A stretch of DNA of 64,000 bases, from the NCBI GenBank assembly GCA_964653025.1, contig CAZZBZ010000005.1, positions 11,804 to 75,803 of the forward strand. Reading direction: 5' to 3'. The notes under the pieces were generated by a model. It ran no database searches. It was not told the DNA's origin and saw nothing but the letters and a program-made list of their open reading frames with translations. Source of the DNA: JABWAM01 sp964653025 (GTDB lineage Bacteria; Verrucomicrobiota; Verrucomicrobiia; JABWAM01). The position numbers were made by a program, and so were the translations under genes. Below, in pieces: positions 55,042 to 63,760 of the stretch (positions are counted from its first letter, which is position 1; the number at the start of each line of letters is the position of its first letter).

Positions 55042-55905
55042 TCACGGTGTGGGCGTCTGCTTCTGCCCGTCGTTTTTCTCACGGGCAATGTCCTTACTCA
55101 GGAAGTCCAGCCGGCGCTGCAGATACGCGCGGTCCTCGGCACTCAGGCTGCCGTCGGCTTTCAGACGCTTCTCCATCGCGGCCAAGCGGGCCTCCTTCTC
55201 CGCAAGCGTGTGGGCTTCATGTTTCGTGAGTTCGCCCGACTGGACGCCCTGCTTGATCCTCTGTTCCTGGTTCGCCTGGCGGGAGTTCACTCCGGGGTCC
55301 TTCGTTCCGAGGGGTTTTGGCTCGGCGGGTTTCACGCCGGGCCGGGTCTCGGCATCGTGTTTCTCGGAGTAGATCTCCTTGCTTGCCGCATTGAGGTCCT
55401 GATGCAGGTCCTTCCGCTCATCCTTGGTAAGAACACCGTCGGACTTGTACGCCTTTTCCTCCTGGCGGATCTCCTTCTGGGTCGTCGCGAGCCCCTGGGC
55501 CTCCTCCTTGGTGAGTTGGCCGGAGCGGACGCCCTGGCCGATGCGCCCTTCCTGATTGTGCTCGCGCCGGTTCACACCGGGATCCTTGGTGCCGGGTCCG
55601 CCGGGCCGCATTCCGCCCGAGCCACCAGAACCGCTGGGGCTGCCGGGACCCGCGCCGGTTCGCATGCCGCTCTGGGCGCCGAGGCCGTCGCCGGCTCCCA
55701 TTCCTCCGGGACCTCCCGAACGGTTCTGGCCCTGATCGCCGCCGGCCGATTTCTGAGTTCCAGGTCCACTGCGGTGGCCCCCTTTGCCGCCGCCATGGCC
55801 GCCTCCTCCCCCGCCTTGCGCAAAGGTGTTGTTTGGCATGAAAAGAACCAGGCCGCAGGTGAGAAGGGCCGTCAGGCCCATCTGTCGTATTGTGAGTGTC
55901 TTCAT
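55042..55905 (-). CDS. Secreted Gly-rich protein with a duplicated 80-residue domain
   Basis: 287 residues. Signal peptide (1-29), then a Gly/Ser-rich segment (31-105). Two copies of one domain follow at about 105-184 and 200-279, each starting GTKDPGVN and continuing with NQExRIxQGVxSGxLTKxEA and a DGxLTxDER/DGSLSAEDR stretch. The last resembles a loop of an EF-hand, but calcium binding is not proven. The duplicates are separated by a Pro/Lys linker. Function is unknown. The gene is followed by a strong terminator. Confidence 0.8.
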   Translation of the reverse strand: MKTLTIRQMGLTALLTCGLVLFMPNNTFAQGGGGGGHGGGKGGHRSGPGTQKSAGGDQGQNRSGGPGGMGAGDGLGAQSGMRTGAGPGSPSGSGGSGGMRPGGPGTKDPGVNRREHNQEGRIGQGVRSGQLTKEEAQGLATTQKEIRQEEKAYKSDGVLTKDERKDLHQDLNAASKEIYSEKHDAETRPGVKPAEPKPLGTKDPGVNSRQANQEQRIKQGVQSGELTKHEAHTLAEKEARLAAMEKRLKADGSLSAEDRAYLQRRLDFLSKDIAREKNDGQKQTPTP

Positions 55906-56309
55906 AAGTTGCTCGTTCCTTTTGGTTGGGTTTGTGTGATCCGACTACGACCCTGCAAACAACTCCACCAAAGAAAAGTTCCGCAGATTTCTTCGAACTG
56001 TCGAGATCCCTTCTCCCCCGGTCGTCGGACCCTGATCCTCGCGTAACGAATGTCGCGACGCGCGTTTTTACGGGGAGCACACGCGGGCCGCGTGTCATGG
56101 CCGCCGGCTCGACGGCCATTCCTCGAGGAGAAAATCGGCGAGCCGCCGATTTCAACACGCGGGCCGCGTGTGCTCCCCAGACCATTCTCGAAGGGGATGG
56201 TTATCTACGAAATGGTGGAAACGGTTCCGCCCTGGAGAAACCGCTTGCGCTCGGATTTGGGGCGGAGCGGGGAGATTGACCCTCCCGCGCGCATCGTTAT
56301 CATCCGAGG
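55906..56309. other. Gene-free gap with palindromic cluster
   Basis: 404 bp between the divergent secreted-protein gene and tolQ. No credible coding frame. The main content is the composite palindrome at 56072-56178. Promoters for both directions must lie here but no confident -35/-10 pair was found. Confidence 0.5.
56072..56178. repeat. Composite palindrome: outer inverted arms enclosing two hairpins
   Basis: Outer arms 56072-56095 and 56155-56178 (24 bp, 23 matches). Inside are two hairpins, ATGGCCG/CGGCCAT (56097-56119) and AAATCGGCG/CGCCGATTT (56132-56152). The architecture matches the element at 60470-60628, though no sequence is shared. Confidence 0.85.
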
Positions 56310-56999
56310 ATGATATTGCCGCTCCTCTCTCCTCCAGAACTCCTCGCATCGGGGGGAATGTTTTACGCCTTCACGGTTTCCACGTTGGCCGGAAAGGCGG
56401 TGATGCTCGCCCTCTTCATCACTTCAATCGTTTCGTGGACCGTGATGTACACGAAGTTCCAGCAGGTGCGCGCCGCAACGCGCAACGGCGCCGATTTCCT
56501 CGTCGCCCTCCGCGCCGAGGAGCACTTTGTGGAGATTTTTCGCAAGGAAAAGAAGTGGAAGGACTGCCCCCTCTACGAGCTTTATGTGGCCGGCTGCCAG
56601 GGGATCCAGGCCAGCGGGGGCACCGCCGACGCCCTGAAGGTCCGTCTCCTCGAAGGGGCGCTCGAGCGCGCGGTCGCTGAGCAGGTCGTTCGCCTCGAGA
56701 GCCAGGTCTCCATCCTCGGCACGGCCGTGGGCACCGCGCCCTTTCTCGGCCTTCTCGGCACTGTCTGGGGGGTGATGGACGCCTTCACCGGGATTGCCCT
56801 CGCCGGCGCGGCAACGATCGGCGCCCTCGCGCCCGGCATCGCCGCTGCCCTCATCACGACAGTGATGGGCCTCGTCGTCGCCCTTCCCTCGATGGTGGGC
56901 TACAATGTCCTCGTGGCGCAGATCCGTCGCCTCACCATGGAGATGGAGAACTTCGCGAGCGAGTTCATCGATATCGCCCGTCGCGAAATCGCCGGATGA
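56310..56999 (+). CDS. tolQ: TolQ/ExbB-type proton channel protein
   Basis: 229 residues with the three-helix MotA/TolQ/ExbB layout (about 22-45, 137-160, 172-195) and conserved LGLLGTVWGVMDAF. First gene of the tolQ-tolR-tolA/tonB-tolB-pal cluster that keeps the outer membrane attached during division. Confidence 0.95.
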   Translation: MILPLLSPPELLASGGMFYAFTVSTLAGKAVMLALFITSIVSWTVMYTKFQQVRAATRNGADFLVALRAEEHFVEIFRKEKKWKDCPLYELYVAGCQGIQASGGTADALKVRLLEGALERAVAEQVVRLESQVSILGTAVGTAPFLGLLGTVWGVMDAFTGIALAGAATIGALAPGIAAALITTVMGLVVALPSMVGYNVLVAQIRRLTMEMENFASEFIDIARREIAG

Positions 57000-57033
57000 A
57001 TCCCGCGATAAGCATGCGACCTGTTCACTTTCT

Positions 57034-57061
57034 TCATCGTTCATCCCTCATCGTTCATCCT
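57034..57061. repeat. Heptamer tract (TCATCxx)
   Basis: Four 7-mers, TCATCGT TCATCCC TCATCGT TCATCCT, ending 5 bp before the tolR start codon. Confidence 0.65.
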
Positions 57062-57066
57062 TTCCT

Positions 57067-57492
57067 TTGAAGCGCATCTCCCAGCGCGGCATGTACAACG
57101 CCGTGGCCGATATCAATATCGTGCCGCTCATGGACCTCGTCTTCAACCTGCTCATCGTCTTCATGTTGACGACCCCGCTGCTTGAGCATTCAATCAACCT
57201 CAAGCTCCCGCAGGTGGCCTCCGGCTCCTCGGTGGACGCCAAGGCCTGCACCACGATCGAACTAGATTCTGCCGGCCGTGCCTTTATCGAGAAGAAGCTG
57301 GTCGGCCTCGCCGAGATCGAAGCCCTCGCCCGCGCGAAGGTCCGCGCCGACCCCCTGCACCCGGTCCTCGTTCGCGGTGACGAAAAGGTCCCCTACGGCC
57401 AGTTTGTCGAGATCGTCGACCGTCTCAAACTGGCGGGCGTGACCAAACTGGGGATCGTCGGCTCCGTCGCCACCCCCGGAAAGCCGCGCTGA
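57067..57492 (+). CDS. tolR: TolR/ExbD-type protein
   Basis: 141 residues from a TTG at 57067; an ATG at 57091 would give a shorter N-terminus. MYNAVADINIVPLMDLVFNLLIVFML contains the family's Asp in the membrane helix (split as VADINIVPLMD + LVFNLLIVFML). A small periplasmic alpha/beta domain (about 60-135) follows. A heptamer tract immediately precedes the start, so its translation may be sensitive to tract length. Confidence 0.9.
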   Translation: MKRISQRGMYNAVADINIVPLMDLVFNLLIVFMLTTPLLEHSINLKLPQVASGSSVDAKACTTIELDSAGRAFIEKKLVGLAEIEALARAKVRADPLHPVLVRGDEKVPYGQFVEIVDRLKLAGVTKLGIVGSVATPGKPR

Positions 57493-57507
57493 CGCCGGTT
57501 TTCCCCC

Positions 57508-58416
57508 GTGCAAACTCCCTTTCGCCGCAACCTCGCCTGGAGCGCCGTTGGCCATGTCGGCCTCCTTCTCCTGATCGGGGCGGTGGCTGCCCTCGCGCCG
57601 GTTCACAAGCCGGCCGAGATGATCCAGATGATGGATCTCGCCCCCGACCTCGGGGCCCCTGCGCCAGGGCCCGTGACCCCGCCCGACTCCGCCGCGCCGA
57701 AGCCCGCTCCCGAACCCTTGCCCGCGCCGACGCCCACGGTCCCGCCGGAACCGATTCCTCCCGAGCCCACCCCACCGGAGCCGAGGCCGATCCCCGTGCC
57801 GCCGACGCCCCAGCCTCCGAAGCCCCAGCCTCCGAAGCCCGATGCGATCACCGAGAAGCCCATACCGAAACCGCCGGTGAAGAAGGAAACCCCGAAGCCC
57901 TCCCGCCCGAGGGTGGCGGTGAACACGAACAAGGTCGTGCGCGTCGTGCGTAACACGAATCCGACCCCGGCGCACGCGGCGGCAACGCGTCCCCCTACGG
58001 GCGCCTCCAGCGGGGCCGCCCGCTACGACCCCAAGGCGTTCTCCGCCCGCATCCTCAAGCAGATGGAGGGGAGCGGGGGGCTGGTCACCGCGAAGGGAGC
58101 CACGGGTACGGGAACCGGCGGTGCCGGCCAGCCGAATCCCTTCGCTTGGTACTTCAACCGGGTCTTCGAGGAGATGTACGCCGCCTGGCAACCGCCCTTC
58201 GGCCTCGATGAGGGATTGCGCACCCAGGTCCTGATTCGAGTTGAAAAAAATGGAATCATCACGAAGGTATCCCTTGCGGCATCGAGTGGGAACAAGTCGA
58301 TGGACGACTCTGCCCTTGCAGCCGCGAACCACGTAAAAAAACTTCCACCTCTCCCCGATGGCCTCGGGGGCTCCTTCGCCGAAATCACCGTCAATTTCAA
58401 AATCCAAAAACCATGA
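57508..58416 (+). CDS. TolA/TonB-type energy-transducing protein
   Basis: 302 residues from a GTG. One N-terminal membrane helix (about 13-31), a long Pro-rich spacer (about 48-140) and a C-terminal globular domain (about 210-300; FGLDEGLRTQVLIRVEKNG, SSGNKSMDDSALAAA) typical of TonB_C/TolA. By position between tolR and tolB it plays TolA's part. Confidence 0.9.
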   Translation: MQTPFRRNLAWSAVGHVGLLLLIGAVAALAPVHKPAEMIQMMDLAPDLGAPAPGPVTPPDSAAPKPAPEPLPAPTPTVPPEPIPPEPTPPEPRPIPVPPTPQPPKPQPPKPDAITEKPIPKPPVKKETPKPSRPRVAVNTNKVVRVVRNTNPTPAHAAATRPPTGASSGAARYDPKAFSARILKQMEGSGGLVTAKGATGTGTGGAGQPNPFAWYFNRVFEEMYAAWQPPFGLDEGLRTQVLIRVEKNGIITKVSLAASSGNKSMDDSALAAANHVKKLPPLPDGLGGSFAEITVNFKIQKP

Positions 58417-59618
58417 CCGCCCACACTTCACGTTTCGTGTTTCACGTTTCTCGTTCCGCGCGCCTTGCCGCGGCGATCATCCTTACGCTTCTGGCGGTCC
58501 CGCTGTTTGCTGCTTACGATGTGGAGGTCGTCAAGCCCGGCGATGTGATCGCCATCCGCGTGGCCGTGCTCGGCGGGGCTTCGGGTGCCGAGGCCACAAA
58601 AATTCTCACCTCCGACCTTGAGCGGAGTGGGTGGTTCAAGGTGGTCGGGAGCGGTGGCGACTTCGCGGTCGAGGGCTCTGCCTCCGCCGGCGCCGTCCAA
58701 TGCAAGGTCTTCAAGACGAACGGGTCGCCCGTGGCCACCCCCTCCGCCTCGGGAAGCCTGCGCCGGGCCGTGCACGAGGTCGCCGACACCATCGTCGAGA
58801 AAATCACCGGGAAGAAAGGAATCGCACGGTCCCGCATCGCCTTCATCTCGGACAAGAGCGGCCACAAGGAACTTTACGCGATGGATTACGATGGTTTTAA
58901 CGTCGTCCGCCTCACGAGCGACAACTCGATCGTCGTGGCCCCCGCCTTCAACCGAGCGGGCACGCGGATTGCCTTCACCTCGTACCGTACGGCCTACCCG
59001 AACGTCTACGTGGCCGAGTTCCCATCGGGCGGGCGCAGCATCGTGGCTCGCTACCCCGGCCTGAACTCGGGCGCCGCCTTCTCGCCGGACGGCTCGCGGA
59101 TCGCGCTCACCCTGAGCAAGGACGGCAACCCGGAACTTTACGTGATGTCGTCGGGCGGGGGGAACCCGCAAAGGCTCACCCGCACGCGCGGGGGTGAGAG
59201 TTCGCCCTCTTGGTCGCCCGATGGCAGCGAGATTGCCTACGCCTCGGACGAGGGCGGTCGCCCGCAGATTTACGTGATCTCCTCCTCCGGCGGCAGCGGA
59301 CGCCGCGTGAGCTCGGGCGCCTCCTACTGCACCGAGCCCTCATGGTCTCCCGACGGCGCGCGAATCGCCTACAGCGCCATGAGTGGCGGGCGCTTCGCGA
59401 TTTGCGCTGTTTCTTCGGGGGGTGGATCGGGCGAGACCCTGTACTCGGACGGGAGCTGCGAGGATCCCGACTGGGCGGCCGACAGCCGCCACCTCGTTTT
59501 CTCTCGAAGCGCGGGCGGACGCAGCGACCTCTATATCCTTGACAGTATCCGAAAGGATGCGATTCAGTTGACCAAGAACTTTGGCAACTGCACCCAGCCG
59601 AGCTGGTCTGGGCGCTAA
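58413..59618 (+). CDS. tolB: TolB periplasmic beta-propeller protein
   Basis: 401 residues, ATG overlapping the previous stop (ATGA). Signal peptide, TolB N-terminal domain (about 35-140), then a six-bladed propeller with repeated motifs such as SPDGSRIALTLSKDGNPELYV split over several WD-like blades (PSWSPDGARIAY, PSWSPDGSEIAY). Heptamer repeats (58427-58454) encode residues 6-14 of the signal region; a GTG at 58437 would give a shorter, more typical signal peptide. Confidence 0.94.
   Translation: MTAHTSRFVFHVSRSARLAAAIILTLLAVPLFAAYDVEVVKPGDVIAIRVAVLGGASGAEATKILTSDLERSGWFKVVGSGGDFAVEGSASAGAVQCKVFKTNGSPVATPSASGSLRRAVHEVADTIVEKITGKKGIARSRIAFISDKSGHKELYAMDYDGFNVVRLTSDNSIVVAPAFNRAGTRIAFTSYRTAYPNVYVAEFPSGGRSIVARYPGLNSGAAFSPDGSRIALTLSKDGNPELYVMSSGGGNPQRLTRTRGGESSPSWSPDGSEIAYASDEGGRPQIYVISSSGGSGRRVSSGASYCTEPSWSPDGARIAYSAMSGGRFAICAVSSGGGSGETLYSDGSCEDPDWAADSRHLVFSRSAGGRSDLYILDSIRKDAIQLTKNFGNCTQPSWSGR
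58427..58454. repeat. Heptamer tract inside the tolB 5' end
   Basis: TTCACGT TTCGTGT TTCACGT TTCTCGT, within the first 15 codons of tolB as annotated. Either the repeats have been absorbed into the signal peptide, or translation starts downstream. Confidence 0.65.
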
Positions 59619-59646
59619 CCCCTCAGAATCAAGCATTTACAACAAT

Positions 59647-60189
59647 ATGAAAACCTCCTGTTGGCATTTTTTCCTGGCCGCCGGTCTGGCCCTGTTTCTC
59701 ACTGGCTGCGAGAGTCCCACCCCCAAACCCGTCGGTGATGGCGCGGCGATCGATGGATCCGGCGATGTGATCGGGAGCACCGGGCAGGGCGACATGGACG
59801 CCACCGGTAGTGTGCCCGAGACGGAGCAGTTGAACGTCAAGGACGGCGTGGCCTTCGGAAAGTGGGAGGCGGTCCGTTTTGACTACGACAGCGCCGTGAT
59901 CCGCGAAGGAGACCGCACGCTCCTCGAGGAGATCGCGAAGTGGTGCAAGGACAACTCCGACAAGAAGCTGATGGTCGCCGGACACAGCGATGAGCGTGGT
60001 ACGATCGAATACAACCGCGCGCTCGGTCAGCGTCGCGCCTCCGCGGCGCGCGACTACCTCGTCCGACTCGGGGTCTCCCCGAAGCAGGTGGGCACGGTGA
60101 GCTACGGCGAGGAACAGCCCGCCGATCCCGCCCACAACGAGGATGCCTGGGGCAAGAATCGTCGCGACGAATTCGGGATCGTCAAATGA
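59647..60189 (+). CDS. pal: Peptidoglycan-associated lipoprotein Pal
   Basis: 180 residues from the ATG at 59647. Lipobox LTGC with Cys21. OmpA-like domain (about 70-180) with RFDYDSAVI, GHSDERGTIEYN and RRASAARDYL, which bind peptidoglycan. It completes the Tol-Pal complex and overlaps tatA by 4 bp (ATGA). Confidence 0.95.
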   Translation: MKTSCWHFFLAAGLALFLTGCESPTPKPVGDGAAIDGSGDVIGSTGQGDMDATGSVPETEQLNVKDGVAFGKWEAVRFDYDSAVIREGDRTLLEEIAKWCKDNSDKKLMVAGHSDERGTIEYNRALGQRRASAARDYLVRLGVSPKQVGTVSYGEEQPADPAHNEDAWGKNRRDEFGIVK

Positions 60190-60425
60190 ACCCCTTCACG
60201 ACTCTCGGTTTCGGGATGCCGGGCGGCGGCGAGTGGATCGTCATCGGCATCATCGTGCTGCTCCTCTTCGGGGCGAAGCGCCTGCCCGAGCTCGCCCGCG
60301 GACTGGGCCAGGCCAAGAGGGAGTTCCAGAAGGCCACCCGGGAGGTTGAGGACGAGGTGGACAAGATCAAGAGCGACGACTCCGCTCCGAAGCCCCCGAC
60401 CGACAACTCGAAGCGCGTAGGCTGA
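60186..60425 (+). CDS. tatA: Twin-arginine translocase subunit TatA
   Basis: 79 residues. Short helix (about 14-30; EWIVIGIIVLLLFGAKRLPEL) followed by an amphipathic helix with FGAKRLPELARGLG, the TatA signature (split from the preceding helix), and an acidic tail. tatC is not present nearby. Co-transcribed with pal. Confidence 0.94.
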   Translation: MNPFTTLGFGMPGGGEWIVIGIIVLLLFGAKRLPELARGLGQAKREFQKATREVEDEVDKIKSDDSAPKPPTDNSKRVG

Positions 60426-60469
60426 AGCACCTCTGCCCCACCATCTTCCGTTGACGTGGCAAAATGAGA

Positions 60470-60628
60470 AGCCACGGATGGAACACGGATGGGAGATGCG
60501 CCGATTCCGCTACACGGAATCGGCGTCTTCGTACTAGGGATTCCGAGTCTGCTTCGCGATCAGATATGGCAAGTCCGTGTCAGCGGACTTGCCGTTCATC
60601 TTCCGTCATCCGTGTTTCATCCGTGGCT
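60470..60628. repeat. Composite palindrome: outer inverted arms enclosing two hairpins
   Basis: Outer arms 60470-60490 and 60608-60628 (21 bp, 20 matches; core CATCCGTGG). Inner hairpins CGCCGATTCCG/CGGAATCGGCG (60499-60525, 5-nt loop) and GGCAAGTCCG/CGGACTTGCC (60568-60593, 6-nt loop). It fills the gap between tatA and trpS. One arm recurs alone at 16137-16157. Confidence 0.9.
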
Positions 60629-60698
60629 TGACGGAAAGCAGCTCTCCGTCCTTCCGCGCTTGCTTCATCTCGCTGCTCTTTGGCACGCTTCGCCCGCC

Positions 60699-61676
60699 AT
60701 GCGCATCCTTTCGGGAATCCAGCCCTCGGGCGCCCTTCATCTCGGGAACTACCTGGGAATGATGCGCCCCGCCATCGATCTCCAGCAACAGGGCGAGGCC
60801 TACTACTTCATCGCCGACCTCCACGCCCTCACGACCGTGCAGGACGCCGCGGCAATGCGGGCCAACACCCGCGACGTCGCCCTCGACTTCCTCGCCTGCG
60901 GCCTCGACCCGAAGCGCGCCGTCTTCTTCCGCCAGTCCGACGTCCCCGAGGTCACCGAGCTCGCCTGGCTCCTTTCGGTGATCACCCCGATGTCCCTCCT
61001 CGAGAAGTGCCACTCCTACAAGGACAAGACCGCCAAGGGAATCGCCCCTTCCCACGGGCTCTTTGCCTACCCGGTCCTTATGGCTGCCGACATCCTCATC
61101 TACGACTCCAACGTCGTCCCCGTCGGGCGCGACCAGAAGCAGCATGTCGAGGTCACGCGCGACCTCGCGATCAAGTTCAACCTCAAGTTCGGCGAGGTCT
61201 TCACCGTCCCCGAGCCGCGGATCCGCGAGGAGGCGGCGGTCGTCCCCGGCACCGACGGGCAGAAGATGTCCAAGAGCTACGGGAACGCGATCGAGATCTT
61301 CCTCGATGAAAAAACATTGAAGAAGAAGATCATGGGGATCGTGAGCGACAGCCAGCCACTCGAGGCCCCGAAGACGGACCTCGAGAAGAACGCCGCGTGG
61401 CAGATCCTGAGACTCGTGGCCCCCGGGAAGGATTTTCAGGAAATGGATACCCGCCTGCGCGCGGGCGGCACCGGCTGGGGCGACCTCAAGAAGAAGGTCT
61501 TCGAGTGCACCTGGGAAATGTTTGCCCCCGCGCGGAAGCGCCGTGCCGAGTTGGTTGCCGACCTGCCGGGCGTGGAGCGCATCCTCGCCGAGGGCGCCGA
61601 GAAGGCCCGCGCCGTCGCGCGCCGCACCCTCGCCCGCGCCCGCGAGGCCGTGGGCCTCGGGAAGATCGCGGGTTGA
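60699..61676 (+). CDS. trpS: Tryptophanyl-tRNA synthetase
   Basis: 325 residues from the ATG at 60699. HIGH-type motif HLGN (14-17) in SGALHLGNYLG and KMSKS in GQKMSKSYGN are present; normal length. It charges tRNA-Trp in the cytoplasm. Confidence 0.97.
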   Translation: MRILSGIQPSGALHLGNYLGMMRPAIDLQQQGEAYYFIADLHALTTVQDAAAMRANTRDVALDFLACGLDPKRAVFFRQSDVPEVTELAWLLSVITPMSLLEKCHSYKDKTAKGIAPSHGLFAYPVLMAADILIYDSNVVPVGRDQKQHVEVTRDLAIKFNLKFGEVFTVPEPRIREEAAVVPGTDGQKMSKSYGNAIEIFLDEKTLKKKIMGIVSDSQPLEAPKTDLEKNAAWQILRLVAPGKDFQEMDTRLRAGGTGWGDLKKKVFECTWEMFAPARKRRAELVADLPGVERILAEGAEKARAVARRTLARAREAVGLGKIAG

Positions 61677-61749
61677 CGCTCCTCGGCCACTCGTCTCTCC
61701 TCCTGCCCCCACTGCTCCGACGACCGGCGACAACCTACCCGATACCCAC

Positions 61750-61812
61750 TGCTTCCTGCTCACTGCTTACCGCTCACCGCTCACCGCTCACCGCTCACCG
61801 CTCACCGCTCAC
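61750..61812. repeat. Nine-unit heptamer tract (CGCTCAC) upstream of scpA
   Basis: TGCTTCC, TGCTCAC, TGCTTAC, then six perfect CGCTCAC units (61771-61812), ending 5 bp before the scpA ATG. The tract is long and partly homogeneous, so copy-number slippage is plausible. Confidence 0.9.
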
Positions 61813-61817
61813 TGAAA

Positions 61818-62654
61818 ATGTCCGAATACAAAGTCCAACTCGAGGTGTTTGAGGGGCCCCTCGATCTGCTGCTCTACCTCATCAAGAAGAACGAGGTGGA
61901 TATCTACAATATCCCAATCGCCACAATCACCTCGCAGTACATGGAGTACCTCGACCTGATGAAGCTCGTGGTCCCCGACGTGGCGGGCGAGTTCATCGTA
62001 ATGGGCGCCACGCTCATGTACATCAAGAGCCGCACCCTGCTCCCCGTGGACCAGCAGGTGGTGGATCCCGAGGCCCAGTCGGAGGATGCCGACCCGCGCT
62101 GGGAGCTCATCCGCCAGCTCGTCGAGTACAAGAAGTTCAAGGACGCGGCGGAGCATCTCGGCGAGCGCGAGACCTTCCAGCAGAGCGTCTATGCGCGCCA
62201 GCAGGCCCTGCTCGGGTTTGACACGCCCCCCGAGGACGCGCCGATGGAGGCCGGGCAGGTCAGCATCTTTGACCTCCTCAACGCCTTCAGCACCGTCCTC
62301 AAGCGTGCCGACCAGGTAGAAAACCTTCGCGAGATCTTTGAGGATCGCTTCACGGTCAGCGACAAGATCGATTTTATTCTAAAGCTCACCAACCTCGAAA
62401 GACGAACGCGCTTCTCGAGTCTCTTTGACGGCATGGCCACGCGCACCGAGATCGTGGTCACCTTCCTCGCCCTCCTCGAGCTGATCCGCCTCCGAAAGCT
62501 GCGGGTGGCGCAGTCCGAAGCCTTCAGCGAGATCGACATCGTCCGTGCCGACGAAGAATCTCCCGCTGCCGTCGTGGCGGCCAACCCGGCGGAGATTTCC
62601 TCGGCCCCTGAAGATCCCGCCCCGGCCTCGACAACCCTCGCCGAAGGGGCTTGA
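61818..62654 (+). CDS. scpA: Segregation and condensation protein ScpA (kleisin)
   Basis: 278 residues. Starts YKVQLEVFEGPLDLLLYLIKKNEVDIYNIPI (cited here in parts: FEGPLDLLLYL and NEVDIYNIPI), the kleisin signature; C-terminal winged helix about 190-245 (TFLALLELIRL). It bridges SMC ATPases. The last about 30 residues are a low-complexity Ala/Pro/Glu tail. Confidence 0.96.
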   Translation: MSEYKVQLEVFEGPLDLLLYLIKKNEVDIYNIPIATITSQYMEYLDLMKLVVPDVAGEFIVMGATLMYIKSRTLLPVDQQVVDPEAQSEDADPRWELIRQLVEYKKFKDAAEHLGERETFQQSVYARQQALLGFDTPPEDAPMEAGQVSIFDLLNAFSTVLKRADQVENLREIFEDRFTVSDKIDFILKLTNLERRTRFSSLFDGMATRTEIVVTFLALLELIRLRKLRVAQSEAFSEIDIVRADEESPAAVVAANPAEISSAPEDPAPASTTLAEGA

Positions 62655-62667
62655 ATCCCCGCCCACC

Positions 62668-63360
62668 GTGGAACTCCGATCCGTCATCGAGGCCATCCTC
62701 TTCTCGGCGCAAAAGGCGCTCACCCTCAAGGAAATCCGCGCCGCCTTCGCGGAGGCGCAGGATGAGGAGGCCGCCGAGCTCGTGCGCGGCTTCCGCCGTG
62801 TAAAAGAGGACCAGATTGAGAAGGCGATCGGCGAGTTGCAGGCCGAGTACGCAGCACAGAACCGAAGCTTCACGGTCCAGCAGGTCGCCGGCGGCTGGCA
62901 GGTCGTCACCCTCCCTCCCTTTGCCCCGTGGGTGCGTCCGCTCGTGAGCGAGGTGCGCGTGACCCGCCTCTCACAGCCTGCCCTCGAGACCCTCGCGATC
63001 ATCTCCTACCGCCAGCCGATCACCCGCGCCGACATCGAGTCCGTGCGCGGCGTGGCCGTGGATGGCGTGATGCAGACGCTCCTGGAGCGCGGGCTGGTGA
63101 CGATCACCGGCCGCGCGGAGGTGCCCGGCCGGCCGATGCTCTTCGGAACGACGCGCCGCTTTCTCGAATACTTCGGCCTCGCCGACCTCTCGGAACTGCC
63201 AAATGCCACCGAGCTGCGCCGCCCGCACGCCCCGGCTGCCGAACCTGCTCCCGTCGAGGGAGAGGCCCCTGCGGCCGCGGAAGGCGCGGTGGTGGCCCCG
63301 ACCCCGGCCGAAGGGGAGACCCCCCATGGAAACGATTCCCCCGCTGAGAAGGCGGATTGA
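62668..63360 (+). CDS. scpB: Segregation and condensation protein ScpB
   Basis: 230 residues from a GTG, 13 bp after scpA. Two winged-helix domains (about 1-75 and 80-165) with QPALETLAIISYRQPITRADIE, typical of ScpB (quoted as LAIISYRQPITRADIE). Followed by an Ala/Pro/Glu-rich tail. It works with ScpA and SMC in chromosome condensation. The chorismate mutase gene overlaps its last 35 bp. Confidence 0.94.
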   Translation: MELRSVIEAILFSAQKALTLKEIRAAFAEAQDEEAAELVRGFRRVKEDQIEKAIGELQAEYAAQNRSFTVQQVAGGWQVVTLPPFAPWVRPLVSEVRVTRLSQPALETLAIISYRQPITRADIESVRGVAVDGVMQTLLERGLVTITGRAEVPGRPMLFGTTRRFLEYFGLADLSELPNATELRRPHAPAAEPAPVEGEAPAAAEGAVVAPTPAEGETPHGNDSPAEKAD

Positions 63361-63616
63361 CCGCCTCGATGATCGGCTTGTGGCGCTGCTCGCGCGGCGC
63401 TTCGCGCTGTCGCGCCGCATCGGGCGTGTGAAGGCGGCCCTGGGCGGGAAGGTGCGCGACGCGAAGCGTGAGCGCCAGATCCTCTCCCGCCTGAAAGCAC
63501 TCCCCTCCGCCCGCGCCTGTAAGGCCGAGGTCGAAAAGATCTACCGCACCCTCCTCGTCGCCTCGCGCCACCAGCAGGAGAGGAAGACCACGGGGAAAAA
63601 GATGTCCGGATCTTGA
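63326..63616 (+). CDS. Chorismate mutase, AroQ class
   Basis: 96 residues from the ATG at 63326, with AAGGGGAGA upstream. The AroQ helix pattern carries all the key residues aligned with E. coli CM: Arg8, Arg25, Lys36, Asp45, Arg48 and Glu49. It converts chorismate to prephenate for Phe/Tyr synthesis. It has no prephenate dehydratase or DAHP synthase fusion. Basic tail of about 20 residues. Confidence 0.88.
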   Translation: METIPPLRRRIDRLDDRLVALLARRFALSRRIGRVKAALGGKVRDAKRERQILSRLKALPSARACKAEVEKIYRTLLVASRHQQERKTTGKKMSGS

Positions 63617-63683
63617 ACTGGAGGTCCGCGGTCGGGGTGTGCGGTAAGAATACTGGTCTGGCCCACGCCTGATCCCGTAGCGA

Positions 63684-63760
63684 GGGGCAGGAACTTCAGT
63701 TGGGAGTGGGAGCGCTTCTTAACCAGTGGGTCGCGGGTTCGATCGGGAAATGGCACACCA
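63684..63760 (+). pseudogene. Decayed tRNA-Lys(CTT)-like sequence
   Basis: Recognisable tRNA parts in order: D-arm-like CTTCAGTTGGGAG...GAGCGC, an anticodon-loop-like TTCTTAACCAGTGG (CTT at the anticodon position), TGGGTCGCGGGTTCGAT as variable loop and T-arm start, and ACACCA at the end. Compared with an intact tRNA-Lys, the anticodon stem has lost bases on its 5' side, the D-arm has an insertion, and the 3' half of the T-stem is wrong. It cannot fold as a cloverleaf. Confidence 0.5.

Noticed and set aside
55906..56309. Small gene upstream of tolQ
   Set aside because: The open frames there pass through the palindrome and have no ribosome site or recognisable protein.
61750..61812. Possible CRISPR array
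   Set aside because: Units are 7 bp without unique spacers; no cas genes. No CRISPR array was found in the window.
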